Assembly (NCBI GenBank): GCA_963838845.1
Contig: CAWISR010000003.1
Coordinates: forward strand, 1-64,000
Direction of reading: 5' to 3'
From: CAVRXQ01 sp963838845
GTDB taxonomy: Bacteria; Actinomycetota; Acidimicrobiia; Acidimicrobiales; Bog-793
DNA: 64,000 bases
Made by a program: the position numbers and the translations under genes. Under the pieces are notes generated by a model. It was not told the origin of the DNA. It was given only the letters and a program-made list of their open reading frames with translations, and searched no databases. Shown piece by piece: positions 26,670 to 37,569 of this stretch (the first letter of the stretch is position 1; each line of letters opens with the position of its first letter).

Positions 26670-26875
26670 CAAAGATTGAACGCGACTCCGATCAATCGAC
26701 TTGCAGCGACTGCGGAGCTTCGGCGACGTGGATCGCCACGACCACCTATCGCGTTCCGGGCGACCCGGTCTGGTCGATCGAGACGGCGTTGTGCGGCCGG
26801 TCCGTGCTCCCCTTCCAAAGGAGGCACCACGAACCGACGATGGTCGAAGTGACGGTGCGACGGATCGGCGAGTAG
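26666..26875 (+). CDS. Small Cys-pair hypothetical protein
   Basis: Starts with GTG overlapping the previous stop (GTGA). The 69-residue product has TCSDCGASATWIATTTYRVP near the start and one later Cys, a possible half zinc site. Third gene of the small operon driven by copy 3 of the motif. Confidence 0.5.
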   Translation: MTKIERDSDQSTCSDCGASATWIATTTYRVPGDPVWSIETALCGRSVLPFQRRHHEPTMVEVTVRRIGE

Positions 26876-26920
26876 ACGCCGGCCGGCGAGTCGAGCCCGC
26901 CTTTCATGAGCGTCCGTCGA

Positions 26921-27418
26921 TCACCAGTCGTAGAAGTGGATTCCGTTTTCGATTCTGGGTTGCTTAATGAAGCCATCACCTTCGCAACGCATTTCACCAC
27001 GACCGCTGCGAGCGCCTCCATACACACCGCGGACGATCACGAGTCCATCGACGTGGAGAGTGCCCGACAACTGCGCTCCGTGCTCAACTGCGAGCTCGCT
27101 TCCCCTAGGCACTTGGGTTGTTCCTTGAATTACGCCGGTCAGCGTCACTGAAACATTCGGCGCCAGCGTGATGGTGCCCTCTTGCCTCCCTGAAACGAGC
27201 GCAGTGGTCCCCTCGTGAAGAACCAGGGTCCCTTGCTGAACGCCTCGCAGTTCAAAGTGCCCGGCCTCAACATGGATGGTGCCCTGGTGTACTCCGATCA
27301 GGACGTGATCTTGATCGATGACCATTGGAGGAACCCGTCTTCCGTCGATCACGTCCATGGAGTACGTCTTTCTCACACTCCAACGGTACCAACCGGGCCG
27401 AGATGTCTGCGGACTCAA
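26921..27418 (-). CDS. Beta-repeat protein, bactofilin-like
   Basis: The product contains five to six short repeats of the form G-x-x-Q/E-G-T followed by a beta strand: VLIGVHQGTIHVEAGHFE, LRGVQQGTLVL, VSGRQEGTITL, TGVIQGTTQV, then SGTLHVDG and RGVYGG. This spacing is that of a small right-handed beta-helix as in bactofilins. The true start may be the internal ATG at 27358 (MDVIDGRRVPP) and not 27418. It lies directly downstream of hsdM on the same strand but shows no functional link to it. Confidence 0.6.
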   Translation of the reverse strand: MSPQTSRPGWYRWSVRKTYSMDVIDGRRVPPMVIDQDHVLIGVHQGTIHVEAGHFELRGVQQGTLVLHEGTTALVSGRQEGTITLAPNVSVTLTGVIQGTTQVPRGSELAVEHGAQLSGTLHVDGLVIVRGVYGGARSGRGEMRCEGDGFIKQPRIENGIHFYDW

Positions 27419-27482
27419 AACGGCGTTAGCGGGAGCAATCTGGGGCGGTGGAGTCTCTACAGCTCGATTGGAACCAAGCGAC

Positions 27483-28956
27483 TCAGTCAGCTACGTCATT
27501 TTCGGCCGGCAACGTCGCAGCCAATTCGGCGAACTGTGCCAGCGCTGCCTCCAGGTCATCGACGATCTCAGCAGCGAGTACCGCTGGCGCCGGCAGGTCC
27601 GACCCGTCGTCGAGCGTCTCGTCTCGCAGCCACGTGATGTCGAGATTCGCCTTGTCCCTGGCGATGATCTCGTCGTAGGTGAAGCGCCGGAACCGCTCCG
27701 TCTCGACACGCTTCGATCGATCCGACGGGTTGTAGCAGGCGATGAAGTCCTCGAGGTCCGACAGCGACAGAGGGTTCGTCTTCAGCGTGAAGTGCATGTT
27801 GGTGCGCAGGTCGTAAACCCAGACTTCGCGCGTCCACGGCTTCTCAGCAGCCGGCTTGCGATCGAAGAAGACGACGTTCGCCTTGACGCCCTGTGCGTAG
27901 AAGACGCCGGTCGGAAGCCGGAGGATCGTGTGCACGTCGCACTCGTCGAGGAGCTTGCGCCGGATCGTCTCGCCGGCACCCGCCTCGAAGAGCACGTTGT
28001 CGGGTAGGACTACGGCAGCTCGACCGGTCACCTTGGTCAACGTCTTGATGTGCTGGAGGAAGTTGAGTTGCTTGTTGGACGTCGACGCCCAAAAGTCGTC
28101 GCGGACGATCGTGAGGTCATCGTTGTCGCCATCTGGATCGGTTGCCGAACGCACCGACGACTTTCGTCCGAAGGGCGGATTCGCGAGCACGAGATCGAAT
28201 CGCAGACCGGGATCGCCTTTCAGCGAATCTTCGACGTGGACCAGCGATTCTCCGCTCGGCGAGCCGATGCCGTGAAGGAGGAGGTTCATCGCACAGAGCC
28301 GAGCCGTCCCGTCGACGATTTCCCATCCGGTGAACGTCTCGTCGCGGAGGAACCGCTTGTCGTCAGCGTCCATCTCCTCGATGTGGTGATCGACGATCCA
28401 TTCGTGGGAGATCATGAGGAAACCACCTGTGCCGCACGCTGGGTCGGCGATCGTCTCGCCGGGTCGTGGCGTGACGCATGCGACGATTGCCCGAATCAGC
28501 GGGCGAGGCGTGAAGTACTGACCCGCTCCCGTCTTGGTGTCTTCGGCGCCTCTCTGGAGCAACCCCTCGTATGCGTCGCCCTTTAGGTCTGCGTCGACTT
28601 CGGTCCATGTTTCCGGCTCGATGAGGTTCACGACGAGGCGACGGAGCTTCGCCGGGTCCTGGATGCGGTTCTGCGCCTTGCGGAAGATCGTGCCGAGCGT
28701 GCCGGGACGCCTCCCCAGCTCTTCGAGGATGTGGCGGTAGTGGACTTCGAGCTCGTCACCATCTCGATCAAGCAGCGACTGCCAGTCGAGACCCTGCAGG
28801 CACGACGGAATCCTGACCTGCCTTGGCGCGCTCGTCGGCCATCTTCAGGAAGAGCAAGTAGGTGAGCTGCTCGACGTATTCGATGGTCGAGACACCGTCG
28901 TCCCGAAGCACGTTGCAGAAGTTCCAGAGCTTCGCGACGAGCTGGTCCGAGTTCAC
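27483..28956 (-). pseudogene. hsdM: Type I restriction-modification methylase HsdM, one frameshift
   Basis: HsdM is the N6-adenine methyltransferase subunit. Motif I (DPACGTGGF) and motif IV (LANPPFGRKS) are intact, and the N-terminal helical domain (NSDQLVAKLWNFCNVLRDDG) is recognisable from the GTG at 28956. The frame breaks at the run ccc/GGG at 28792-28794: with one G fewer the text continues VVPAG-LDWQSLLDRDGDELEVHY as in the family. The start overlaps the hsdS stop (TAGTG). One indel separates this from a normal 491-residue protein. Confidence 0.85.
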
Positions 28957-30430
28957 TAGGCGACTCCTGCGGCTCGGTGACCGCCGTCGACGTCGCTCGA
29001 GCCGGCGTGTCGTTGGCGGCCCGGGCCGCGGCGATCCGTTCGAGCAGCACTTCGGCCGGCTCGTCGGACGGGTCCTGAGGAACGAGCTGGCCGGAAAAGG
29101 CAGCGGCAAGGATCGAACGGCGAAGAACTTGCGGCTACGTGCATTGCTGCGTCGACTGTTGCCGACTGCTGGTCGACGTCAGAAAGGGAGGCTTCAGTTG
29201 CATCAGCGAGGCGCCTCTGAACCTCGATAGATGGCAAGGGAAGAGGGAGGTGACGACAAGCGGTTAGCGAAACATTGAATTGGCCCGCCGTTGCCCGTCG
29301 ACGTGCGCTCTCAGCCGTTCCATAACGAACCGGCTTTGCAACAGCAAGGACAGAAAACGCTTATCGAGGGCGGAGCTTGGCCGAAACATCACGACAGCTT
29401 GATTCATGTTCCATTCTGGATACGTAGCTGGGACCAGAGCTACCTTGCCGAGCGGCGGACCGACGATGTTCGTAAGTACATCCCCGGGCTTTGCGCTACT
29501 CCGTCCCTGCCGCCGGTGTGTCTCGGCACTGATGAAGGTCGGGCGGACCGAGAAGTCCAAGATACCTGTGGTCGTGAGGTTATAGACCTTCACGAACGGG
29601 ACCTCACCCTCGCTCGACATCCGATCAGCGGCTGGCGTTCCTCCGCATTCGACCGCAAGGCAAGCACTACCTGCCCGTACCCAGCTCCACCCGGACCGAA
29701 GAGGCGGAAGGGTCACTGTGGCAAAAGGGTCCGACCTCGATGACCGGTATTCGTCCCAGTGCCCTGAGTTCGTCACAGGCTCAGAGTTGCCGAGCGCATC
29801 GAGGATGCCCAAGCGGACGATTCGATGAATCGTCGGCGAAGCGTTGTCAATCGCCGCTTTGCCGCCTCTAGGTACGCAACGCCCGCGTCGAGCTTCGAGA
29901 ACGCCGCCTCGATCGCCTCGACGATGCGACGCTGCTCGGCAAGGGGCGGTAGAGGTAGAGGCAACTCTTTGACCGTCTCCGAAGAGAGGTGCTTCACGGT
30001 TACGGCAGAGGTTGCCTCGTTGACGAGATCGAGGTATCCGGGGAGCAGAATGGTGCAGGAACTGCTCGTCGTATAAGTCCGGGTCGAGAAGCCTGAGTCT
30101 GCACACTCGCTGATTCAATAGCGCGTCTCCGCCACCCCATCGTGCGACGCGGAAGTCGCCATCCATCCCGAGGACGATGTCACCTCGCCTCACCACGAAC
30201 GCTGGGTCGTAACCACCGCTGAATCGAGCTTCCGTGCTTTTTGAACCGACATCGCGTATGCGAATGAGAGGAACACCAGAGTCGCGACTGAACTGCCCCG
30301 ATGGAAACGCGAATCCATTTTGAACGCTCGCCACGTGGCCGAGAGGGACTCGCTTCCATTCGCTCGCGATTCCGACCAAGGGTGACTTCGACTCTTCAAC
30401 CAACTTGTCGGGAGGTATGCGAAGCGTCAC
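28956..30430 (-). pseudogene. hsdS: Type I specificity subunit HsdS, several frameshifts
   Basis: HsdS selects the DNA target. The first recognition domain begins well (LGHVASVQNGFAFPSGQFSR). The conserved linker LPPLAEQRRIVEAIEAAFSK is in another frame (about 29773-29997), the second domain returns to the first frame (GGTPAADRMSSEGEVPFVKV), and the end (LPSIEVQRRLADATEASLSD, then LRRSILAAAFSGQLVPQDPS) changes frame at least twice more. The start GTG overlaps the hsdR stop. Nearly every conserved block is present, so few bases are lost or gained. Confidence 0.85.
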
Positions 30431-33246
30431 GCCGCCAGCGCCTCGTTCAACTCGTCGAGCACTTCACTTAGTTGGCCTTCAAACACCTCGTTCGCTCGCC
30501 CAAAGCCACCTCGATCAATGAACGGCTCCAACTCGAAATCGTCTTGGCGCGATGCTGAGGCTCGTTGCGATGTGATCTCGAATTCGTGCGAGCCATGCAA
30601 GTTGATCCGGGGTGAACGTGTGTCCCTGTTGCTCCTGCTCTTGAAGCCAAGCCTGGAACTTCTGCCCGACAGTCAACGGGTAGGGCTCGAGCTCGCTCTC
30701 TTGCTCGAGGGCGAAGCGAACGAGCGAGACCAGATTCGTCAGTACTCGGCCCGGCGACCCGCGCACCTTCGACGCGTCGAGCGTCTCGTACGCACTCCAG
30801 AGTCGTTCCGGCGTCCAGTTGTGCGGCGGCCGTCCGATGGCGTTGGCGAGCTCCCGGATCGCCTTCAGCGTGAGTCGGCGTCCGTGCGGACGTGAGTAGA
30901 GGATGTCGAGCGCCTCGATCTCGGCGTGGTGATCCTCGATGAACTGCCTGAACGACGTCACGGTGCTCTTCGCCCGCTCCGTCGCATCGACGCTGAAACC
31001 CGCTTCGATGACCGTGTCGGCGCTTGTCTCGTCGAGAAGCTGTTCGTAGCTGCGCCGGATCTCGACGAGCTTGTTCCGCAGCTCTGGATGCGCGGCAATC
31101 GGGAACACCGCCGCCTCGATGAGTCGGTCCGTCGCCGCCTCGATCGCCTCGGCGAGGAGGATCCTCCTCCCCCGTCGCTTCCTTCGCCGACTCGACCGCC
31201 TCGTCCGGATCGACCGCGGCGACAAGCGCGTGCACCAGGTCAGAGAGCGACATCCCGGCGGTCTCTTGGAGCTCCGCCCGATCCGGCGCCGTGATCTGGC
31301 GATCGAGGCGAGCGAGCCGGCCAGCGATCGAGCGCACCACGTCCGGGATCGCGATCTCCGGCGGCGACCCGGTCGAGGAGCTTTTGGAGCGAGACCGTCT
31401 TCATCCGCTCGAGCGGCTGGGAATCGGTGAAGTCGTTATCGGTTACTCCGACCGCGTCGACGAGGACGAAGTGGTCCTTCACCGTCGCGTCGGACGTGAC
31501 GCCTTGCAGATCGTTCGGATCGATCGTGCGGGCACCACGTCCGATCATCTGCTCGAAGAACGTGCGGGACTTCACTGCCCGCATGAACATCACACACTCA
31601 AGGGGCTTGACGTCGGTGCCCGTCGCGATCATGTCGACCGTCACGGCGATCCGAGGGTTGTACGAGTTCCGGAACTCTGCGAGTAAGTCCTCCGGCTTCT
31701 TGCCGGTGGTCCGGTACGTGATCTTCACGGCAGAAGTCGTTGCCCTTTGCCGAACTCCTCTCGACAGATCCGCACGATGTCTTCGGCGTGGGAGTCGGTC
31801 TTGGCGAAGATCAACGTCTTCGGCACCTCGATGCGACCCGGGAAGATCCCGCCGTCCTCAGTCGATTTGAAAAGGTTGTCGCGGAACGTCTCGATCACCG
31901 TGCGAATCTGATCCTCCGCCACGACGGTCCGATCGAGCTGGTCCGCGTCGTACGGAACGTCCTCGTCGAGCTTTTCCAATCGAATCGCACGCGTGTCCCG
32001 ATTGCGGAACCTGGTCACGAGCCCTGCCTCGACGGTCGAACCATGTGTGCCGATCTCGGTTTGGATCCGGTAGACGTCGAAGTCGACGTTCACGCCGTCG
32101 GCCACCGCCTGCTCGCGTCCGTACTCGACGACGAGGTTCTGATCGAAGAACCCGAACGCCTGCTTCCCGGGCGTCGCAGTGAGCCCGATCTGGAATGCGT
32201 CGAAGTACTCGACCACCTGTCTCCACACGCCGAAGATCGAGCGGTGGCACTCGTCGATGATGACGACGTCGAAGGTCTCGATCGGTATGTCCGGGTTGTA
32301 AGACACCTCGACCGGTTGATCGGGTTCGATCTCGGAACCCGAGAACTCATCAACCTCTTCGTCGATCTCGCGTCCGGTCAGTTGCGAGTAGAGGCGTTGC
32401 ACGGTGGAGATGACCACGCGAGCCGCGGGATCGATGCCGGATCGCCCCAGCACTTGGACGTTGTAGAGATCAGTGAACTTTCGGCCATCGTCGGGAGTTG
32501 AGAACTGCTGAAATTCCTTGAGCGTTTGACGCGCGAGGTTCGCGCGATCGACGAGAAAGAGCACGCGAGCTGCGTCGGCGAACTTCACGAGTCGGTAGGA
32601 CTCGTTACACGCGGTGAAGGTCTTGCCCGCTCCGCTCGCCATCTGGACGAGCGCACGCGGACGGTTCCATTGCATCGACTCTTCGAGCGCGCCAATCGCT
32701 TGGACCTGGATCTTCCGCAAGGTCCTGGGAGTGGATGGGCGGCAATCGCAACAGCCGCGCTCGGAGGCTTCCGCCGCTCGGGCCGTCCATGGCTCGACGA
32801 ACCCAGCCGGCGACAGTCTCCGGTCGATGGAACGTAAAAACGGGGCGAGAGCGCGGCTCCGGGTCGAGGCCGCAAGTGAACATCGTCTCGACGCCGGTCG
32901 ACTCGTACGCCACGGGCAACGGCCGAAATGGCACCTTGAGGTTCGCCGGGAGGCCTTCGATGTACTTGCGGGACTGAATCTCGACGCCAGACAACGTCGT
33001 GCCCTCGGGCTTCGCTTCGAGGACACCGACTGCGGTCGGGTCTCCGTCAATCAAAACGAACAGGAGGTAGTCGGACTCTCCGTGCCCCTCAGCCATCTGA
33101 AATTTGCGAACCGCCACGCCGGGACCGGCGTAGAGGTTCATTTCGCGGCAGCTTTGAACGATCCAGCCCGCCGCGTCGAGCTGGCGATCGATGTTGACCC
33201 GAGCTCTCGCCTCAGCGGTGAGGTAGGCGTCGCCCTCCCCCGTCAT
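30427..33246 (-). pseudogene. hsdR: Type I restriction subunit HsdR, about five frameshifts
   Basis: HsdR is the translocating endonuclease. The nuclease domain (TAVGVLEAKPEGTTL, with the E-x-K pair) is followed by Walker A (MASGAGKTF), DEAH-like DECHRS, TATPGKQAFGFF and motif VI (QMIGRGARTI), then the C-terminal segments GRLARLDRQITAPDRAELQE, HPELRNKLVEIRRSYEQLLD and finally FIDRGGFGRANEVFEGQLSE. These lie in shifted frames, with breaks near 32730, 31735, 31340, 31165 and 30555. The order and spacing are normal for the family, so the gene was intact until recently, or the sequence has indel errors. Confidence 0.85.
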
Positions 33247-33258
33247 GGGCGCACCCGC

Positions 33259-33478
33259 CTACGCAGTCTTCCGACGTCGCCGACCCGAGACGTCGCGTCG
33301 TCCGCCTCGCCGATCCGGCATGATCCGACGCTCGAGCTCCTTCAGCGCTGGTCCGCCGTCCGAAGCGAGCGATCCCGGCCGCCTCGACGACGCACGAGAC
33401 GTTCGTGCCGTGCTCCCTGGCGAGGCGTTCGAGAGCGTCCAGGGCCTTGGGGGTGAGGGTGACGGTGCGACGTTTCAC
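33259..33478 (-). pseudogene. Ribbon-helix-helix regulator before hsdR, frameshifted
   Basis: The first 33 residues (VKRRTVTLTPKALDALERLA and REHGTNVSCVVEAA) look like an Arc/CopG-type ribbon-helix-helix protein. A +1 change near 33378 is needed to reach the sensible end GSLASDGGPALKELERRIMP before the TAG at 33259. It lies 13 nt before hsdR on the same strand and could have regulated it or been an antitoxin. Confidence 0.5.
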
Positions 33479-33539
33479 CGTCGACAGGGTAGCTAGATCA
33501 CACCTTGGGTGCGAGGGACGGGGCTTTCCGTCGGCCTCG

Positions 33540-34546
33540 TCAATTCCCGGGTTGGCCTCGTCGTACGGTCGCCGACCATTCCGCGAGGCCACTACCCGGT
33601 CGTGCGACAACATGTTGATGCGCCAACCGAACTTGGTCTCGGTTGAATCGCTCGACGGCGGTGTCGTCAATTTCGATCCGCTGATTGACTTTGACCGACT
33701 GCGAGAACGTGCCGGGGCGAGAACGGCATCGCGAATGTCTCGGCTTCGAGCAAGCCGACCCCTTCGCGAGGGCCCAGCCGACCGTCGCGTTCCGGTGATG
33801 GGAGTAGCACCGGATCGTCACCGATCAGGAACTCTGACTTCGGGTTCTCCGGAACTATCAACTCGATACCCGGCCCGTTCTGTCTGAGGTGCTGTCTTGC
33901 CGTTCGAAAGTGAACGTACAGAGCGCTCACGGAACGCCGATCCGCCTGGAACGAATGCCTCTGAGTTCCTTTCTACGGCGCGATGAGCCTCATCGAGTAG
34001 CAGCGACGTCGTGATCGGGACTTCATAAGCGGTTCGAGATCGAATCTGCTCCGCGAGATCGTTCGGCTTGTTGATCACGAGCTCTCGTGCGACTCGTTCC
34101 TTTGACCATCGTGTCGCGGTCTCGGCGATCTGTGCCACGGTGTGACTCCGAGCGGCATGAAGAGCGAGTATCGCTCTGACGGTGTTCATGGCGCGTTCGT
34201 TGTCGAGGAGTTCATCGCTCGCGAGCGCCGAGTACAGGTAACCGAGCCTCCGCTCGTAGTCACCCCACAGCCGTTCGGATTCACGCGCTTCGTCGCGAAT
34301 GAAGAACTCAAACCAGCACACGTCGCCCGGCGAGTCCCGACGGAGTTCGTCGGACCGAATGTCGTAGCACTCGACCTTTCCATCGATCGGGTCAGCAAAC
34401 TGTCGAAGGATTGCCTTGGTTACGAGATGTTGCCTTCGATAGGCTTGAGGTGGCACAGAGTCGTCGCCTCGCCGGACAGACGGACTCACGGAATCGCAAC
34501 TCGAGCGAATTTGACGCCCTGCGACACTCGCAATCTCAAGGGCCAT
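33540..34546 (-). pseudogene. DUF4238 protein, two frameshifts
   Basis: DUF4238 proteins are of unknown function and are common in defence islands. The start (YRRQHLVTKAILRQFADPID) and the central helical part are in one frame, GIELIVPENPKSEFLIGDDP and GVGLLEAETFAMPFSPRHVL in a second, and RIEIDDTAVERFNRDQVRLA in a third, with changes near 33930 and 33700. The ATG at 34546 lies one base after the TGA that ends the AlbA_2 reading, so the two were coupled. Confidence 0.7.
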
Positions 34547-34547
34547 C

Positions 34548-35875
34548 TCACGGGACGCTGAATGGGCTGGGCGGCTGTGCCGGGCCACGCGATTGGACGA
34601 TTCGTCGAATCTCCCCAGGACGAGCGGGAACCGACTGGGAGTGATTCCGAATGTAAGGAATCGACGTCTCGCCGGGCCTGGCCGCCCCGTACGGCGCATC
34701 GGCACCATCTTCGACGCTCATACCGAGTACTAATCGCTTGGGTCGCCTTCGATCGGAAACTCTTCAAAGGTGATCGTCGGGCGAGGATCAACCCAAGAGG
34801 ACATCAAGCTCGTCAGGCGATTCTTGGTTCCGTCGAGACCGGACGAGGGAACGCCGACGACCTCCTCATCGTCGTCGACGCCGAAGAGAAGAATTCCGCC
34901 ACTTTCGTTGGCGAATGCGGACACGGTCTTCGCAACCCGGAAGATCTCCTTGTTGCTATCCGACGGTACGCCCTCTTTGAATTCGACTTGAGGACCCTCG
35001 CGACTGGCAATGAATGACTGAAGACGAGTCGTCGGTTCGACTACAAATTCGACTCCAGGTTGATCCGCCCGGGGATACTGGCGGGAAAGGAACCTTCGAT
35101 CGAGCCAAACTCCGCGGTTGCGGACCAACACCCACGCATCGTTCGGCAACCCATTGGGAATCGGTATGTCGACGTTTGGGAGGAGTTCCTTCGCTAAAGG
35201 CAACGTCGGGCCGGGTACGTCACCGCCAAGTTCGACCATCGATTCATCAAGGCACGAACCCTCGAGCTCGACTCGGACGATCTCAGAGTGCTCGACGATC
35301 TGGACCCTGTTGATTCGTGCCGTCGTGTCTTGGTGTCGGTACATCGGCGCCGCTAAGCCACGGCCGCCTCCGATCGGTTTGGCGGTATTGAACACGTAAG
35401 ACGCGGCGGTGTAATAAGTGTCGAATGCTGGCAGTGCCGTCCGCAATGAGGACGCCGAACGCGTTCTCCTGGCCACGTGCCGACTGGTTGAACATGACGC
35501 TGTCATCGTCGGCCAGGGCAACGGCGACGTATGCACCCCAGGTTGCCAAGCTGTCACGCCGTTCCCATCCGACGGCGTGTTGATCTCCGGCAATTCGATG
35601 AACGCGCCGTACAGACGGATGAGCCGCTCTCGGAGCCATCGGGCTACGACCGACCCCCGCTGCTCGCTCGCGATGAAGAGTGCCGACGGGTAGCGCCAGT
35701 ACAGCGGTTCCCAGCTTGGCGGTGGCGCTCCACTCACCAGGTCAAGCATCGTTTGCTCGAGACCGGCGTTTCCTTGGCCTTGAGTCGCAGCGACGCGAAC
35801 CCAGATCACTTCTTCTGCCGCGACACAAGCGAGCGCGTCGTCAATTGACGTTTCCGGAGTCTTAGGAGCCGTCAT
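34548..35875 (-). pseudogene. AlbA_2 (schlafen-like) protein, about three frameshifts
   Basis: The C-terminal half has a clear AlbA_2 domain: PQVEFKEGVPSDSNKEIFRV, ANESGGILLFGVDDDEEVVG and TSLMSSWVDPRPTITFEEF. It ends early at 34730; restoring one T near 34735 gives LVLGMSVEDGADAPYGAARP to a TGA at 34548. In the middle, VAVALADDDSVMFNQSARGQ in another frame between about 35580 and 35440 replaces nonsense-like sequence. The N-terminal domain is unknown. The ATG at 35875 overlaps the recombinase stop (ATGA), so the gene was translated after it. Confidence 0.75.
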
Positions 35876-36432
35876 CCCCCAACCTTCACCAAATGATCCC
35901 GCACCGTCGAGGCGCCGACTCGGAGGACGCCGGCGATCTGCTTCAGACTCTTCCCCTCACTCCGTAGCCGGCGAGCGAGATCGAGCCGTTCGGGAGTCAT
36001 GACCGTTGGTCGGCCGCCTCTGCGGCCCCGAGCGACCGCTGCCGCAAGGCCAGCTCGAGTGCGCTCCCGAATGAGCTCCCGTTCGAACTCAGCGAGGGCG
36101 CCGAAAATATGGAAGACGAGCTTGCCCCCCGAGGTCGTTGTGTCGATCGCCTCGTTCAGGGATCGGAATCCGACCTGTCGGGCGTCGAGATCCCTCACCA
36201 CGTCTATTAGGTGCCGTAATGACCTGCCGAGGCGGTCGAGACGCCAGACCACGACCGTGTCGCCGGCCCGCAGGTGGTCCAGCATCCGATCGAACTGCGG
36301 TCGTGAGCTGACCGAGCCTGAAGCCTTATCCGAAAAGATGTGTTCGCAACCGGCCGCCCTCAGTGCATCGAGCTGAAGGGCCGGATCCTGATCCAGGGTC
36401 GACACCCTCGCGTAGCCGATGAGCTCACCCAT
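35872..36432 (-). CDS. Serine recombinase (resolvase/invertase)
   Basis: The 186-residue enzyme has the small-recombinase core: MGELIGYARVSTLDQDPALQ with catalytic Ser11, VVWRLDRLGRSLRHLIDVV with the conserved arginines, and GALAEFERELIRERTRAGL leading to the E-helix. The C-terminal Hin-type helix-turn-helix is LRSEGKSLKQIAGVLRVGAS. It is intact. The stop overlaps the start of the AlbA_2 gene. Possible crossover sites would lie in the 160 nt upstream, where I see no obvious long dyads. Confidence 0.9.
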   Translation of the reverse strand: MGELIGYARVSTLDQDPALQLDALRAAGCEHIFSDKASGSVSSRPQFDRMLDHLRAGDTVVVWRLDRLGRSLRHLIDVVRDLDARQVGFRSLNEAIDTTTSGGKLVFHIFGALAEFERELIRERTRAGLAAAVARGRRGGRPTVMTPERLDLARRLRSEGKSLKQIAGVLRVGASTVRDHLVKVGG

Positions 36433-36595
36433 GACTAAAGCGTACGAAAAGGGTGTCTCGCTTGATGTTTTCGCTGGTTGATTCCCGTTCGGGTTTCCGG
36501 TCGGGCCAGGCGGCCTACGGGCCCGGTCACCCCGGGCGTGCGGAAAACGGTCGTTTTCGGACGCGTGGCACCTTGATGCTCCGTACAGTTCGCGC

Positions 36596-37516
36596 ATGAC
36601 CGAGCCCACGATTTGGGAGCGGATGGCCACCATCCTCGAGCAGGTCGCTCCGATAGTCACCGAAGGTCCGGGAGACGGCGCTCCGGTACTTCGATTCGAC
36701 GTATCGCACTCTCGGGCCGAGGGCATGGCCATCGAATCGATGCTCGGGTCGGCGCTCCCGGCTCAATGGATTGCCGAATCAACCGGCTCCTACCTTGCCG
36801 AGGGCGCTGGCGGGATTCGAACGCTCGGCATCCTGCTTCGAAACAACTCGATGACCGGTTCATTTGAAGCGGTTGTTCGAGCGATCTTCGAGCGCACCGG
36901 TCGAATCAACTGGGTGCTCGAAGAATCCCCCGAGCTGGGCCCACGCAAGCGCGCTATCCGAGCGTGCTTTGAAGCACTGGTCTCAAGTCAGCACTATCGG
37001 ATCGGCGCCGACATGATCCGAGCGAAGGCCAGCGAGAGAGCCGAAATCGCGAAAGGTTTCCGAGAGATCCGTGCTCAGGTCGAGCAATGGTTTGAGGTTG
37101 AGCGACCCTTGGAAGATCCGTTGGATCCGGCCTCGGAGTCTCCTCACACCTGGAAGTGGATCATCGAGGGTGAGCGATATCCCACCTACGAGCAATTGTC
37201 TCGTTGGGCAATCTTTGACAAGTCGGTCGCTCGGAGTGTGCCGGTCGGCGTATACGCCGGTCTGAGCGCATTTAGCCATCCGTCTTTCATCGCAGCTCGA
37301 GAGCTCAGGGTGGTGAACAACGGTCTCCCCGGATACCAATACGACTTTGATTACGTGGAACGAGCCATCCGGCTAGTTCTCTTCGGTCTCGGGGACTCCT
37401 TCAAGCACTGGCTCGGCTACTATGACCACGACCACGACCGCCTCGTGGCACGCTACGACGAGGTTGTGAGTGACTGGGATGGACTCACTACCCGAACGGA
37501 GCCGCAGCCCGAATGA
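36596..37516 (+). CDS. Conserved helical protein, DUF5677-like
   Basis: The 306-residue product has the pattern of helical HEPN-related proteins: LLRNNSMTGSFEAVVRAIFE and RTGRINWVLEESPELGPRKR in the middle, then a DSFKHWLGYY end. The segment GAGGIRTLGIL resembles the false peptides made by reading tRNA genes backwards, but the DNA does not fold into a tRNA there and the frame is coherent. Function unknown. Confidence 0.6.
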   Translation: MTEPTIWERMATILEQVAPIVTEGPGDGAPVLRFDVSHSRAEGMAIESMLGSALPAQWIAESTGSYLAEGAGGIRTLGILLRNNSMTGSFEAVVRAIFERTGRINWVLEESPELGPRKRAIRACFEALVSSQHYRIGADMIRAKASERAEIAKGFREIRAQVEQWFEVERPLEDPLDPASESPHTWKWIIEGERYPTYEQLSRWAIFDKSVARSVPVGVYAGLSAFSHPSFIAARELRVVNNGLPGYQYDFDYVERAIRLVLFGLGDSFKHWLGYYDHDHDRLVARYDEVVSDWDGLTTRTEPQPE

Positions 37517-37569
37517 GTCTCCCGCTCCATGCCGATCGCTACGGCGCCACGACCGAAGCGCCGCGGACT

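Noticed and set aside
35341..35350. GCGCCGATGT on the minus strand inside the AlbA_2 gene
   Set aside because: It lies inside a coding region with no start behind it and lacks the AAC block.
36800..36862. Possible antisense tRNA-like sequence (GGGATTCGAACGCTCGGC...) inside the gene at 36596-37516
   Set aside because: The T-stem and anticodon stem do not pair on the minus strand, and the protein frame through it is coherent with the rest of the gene.
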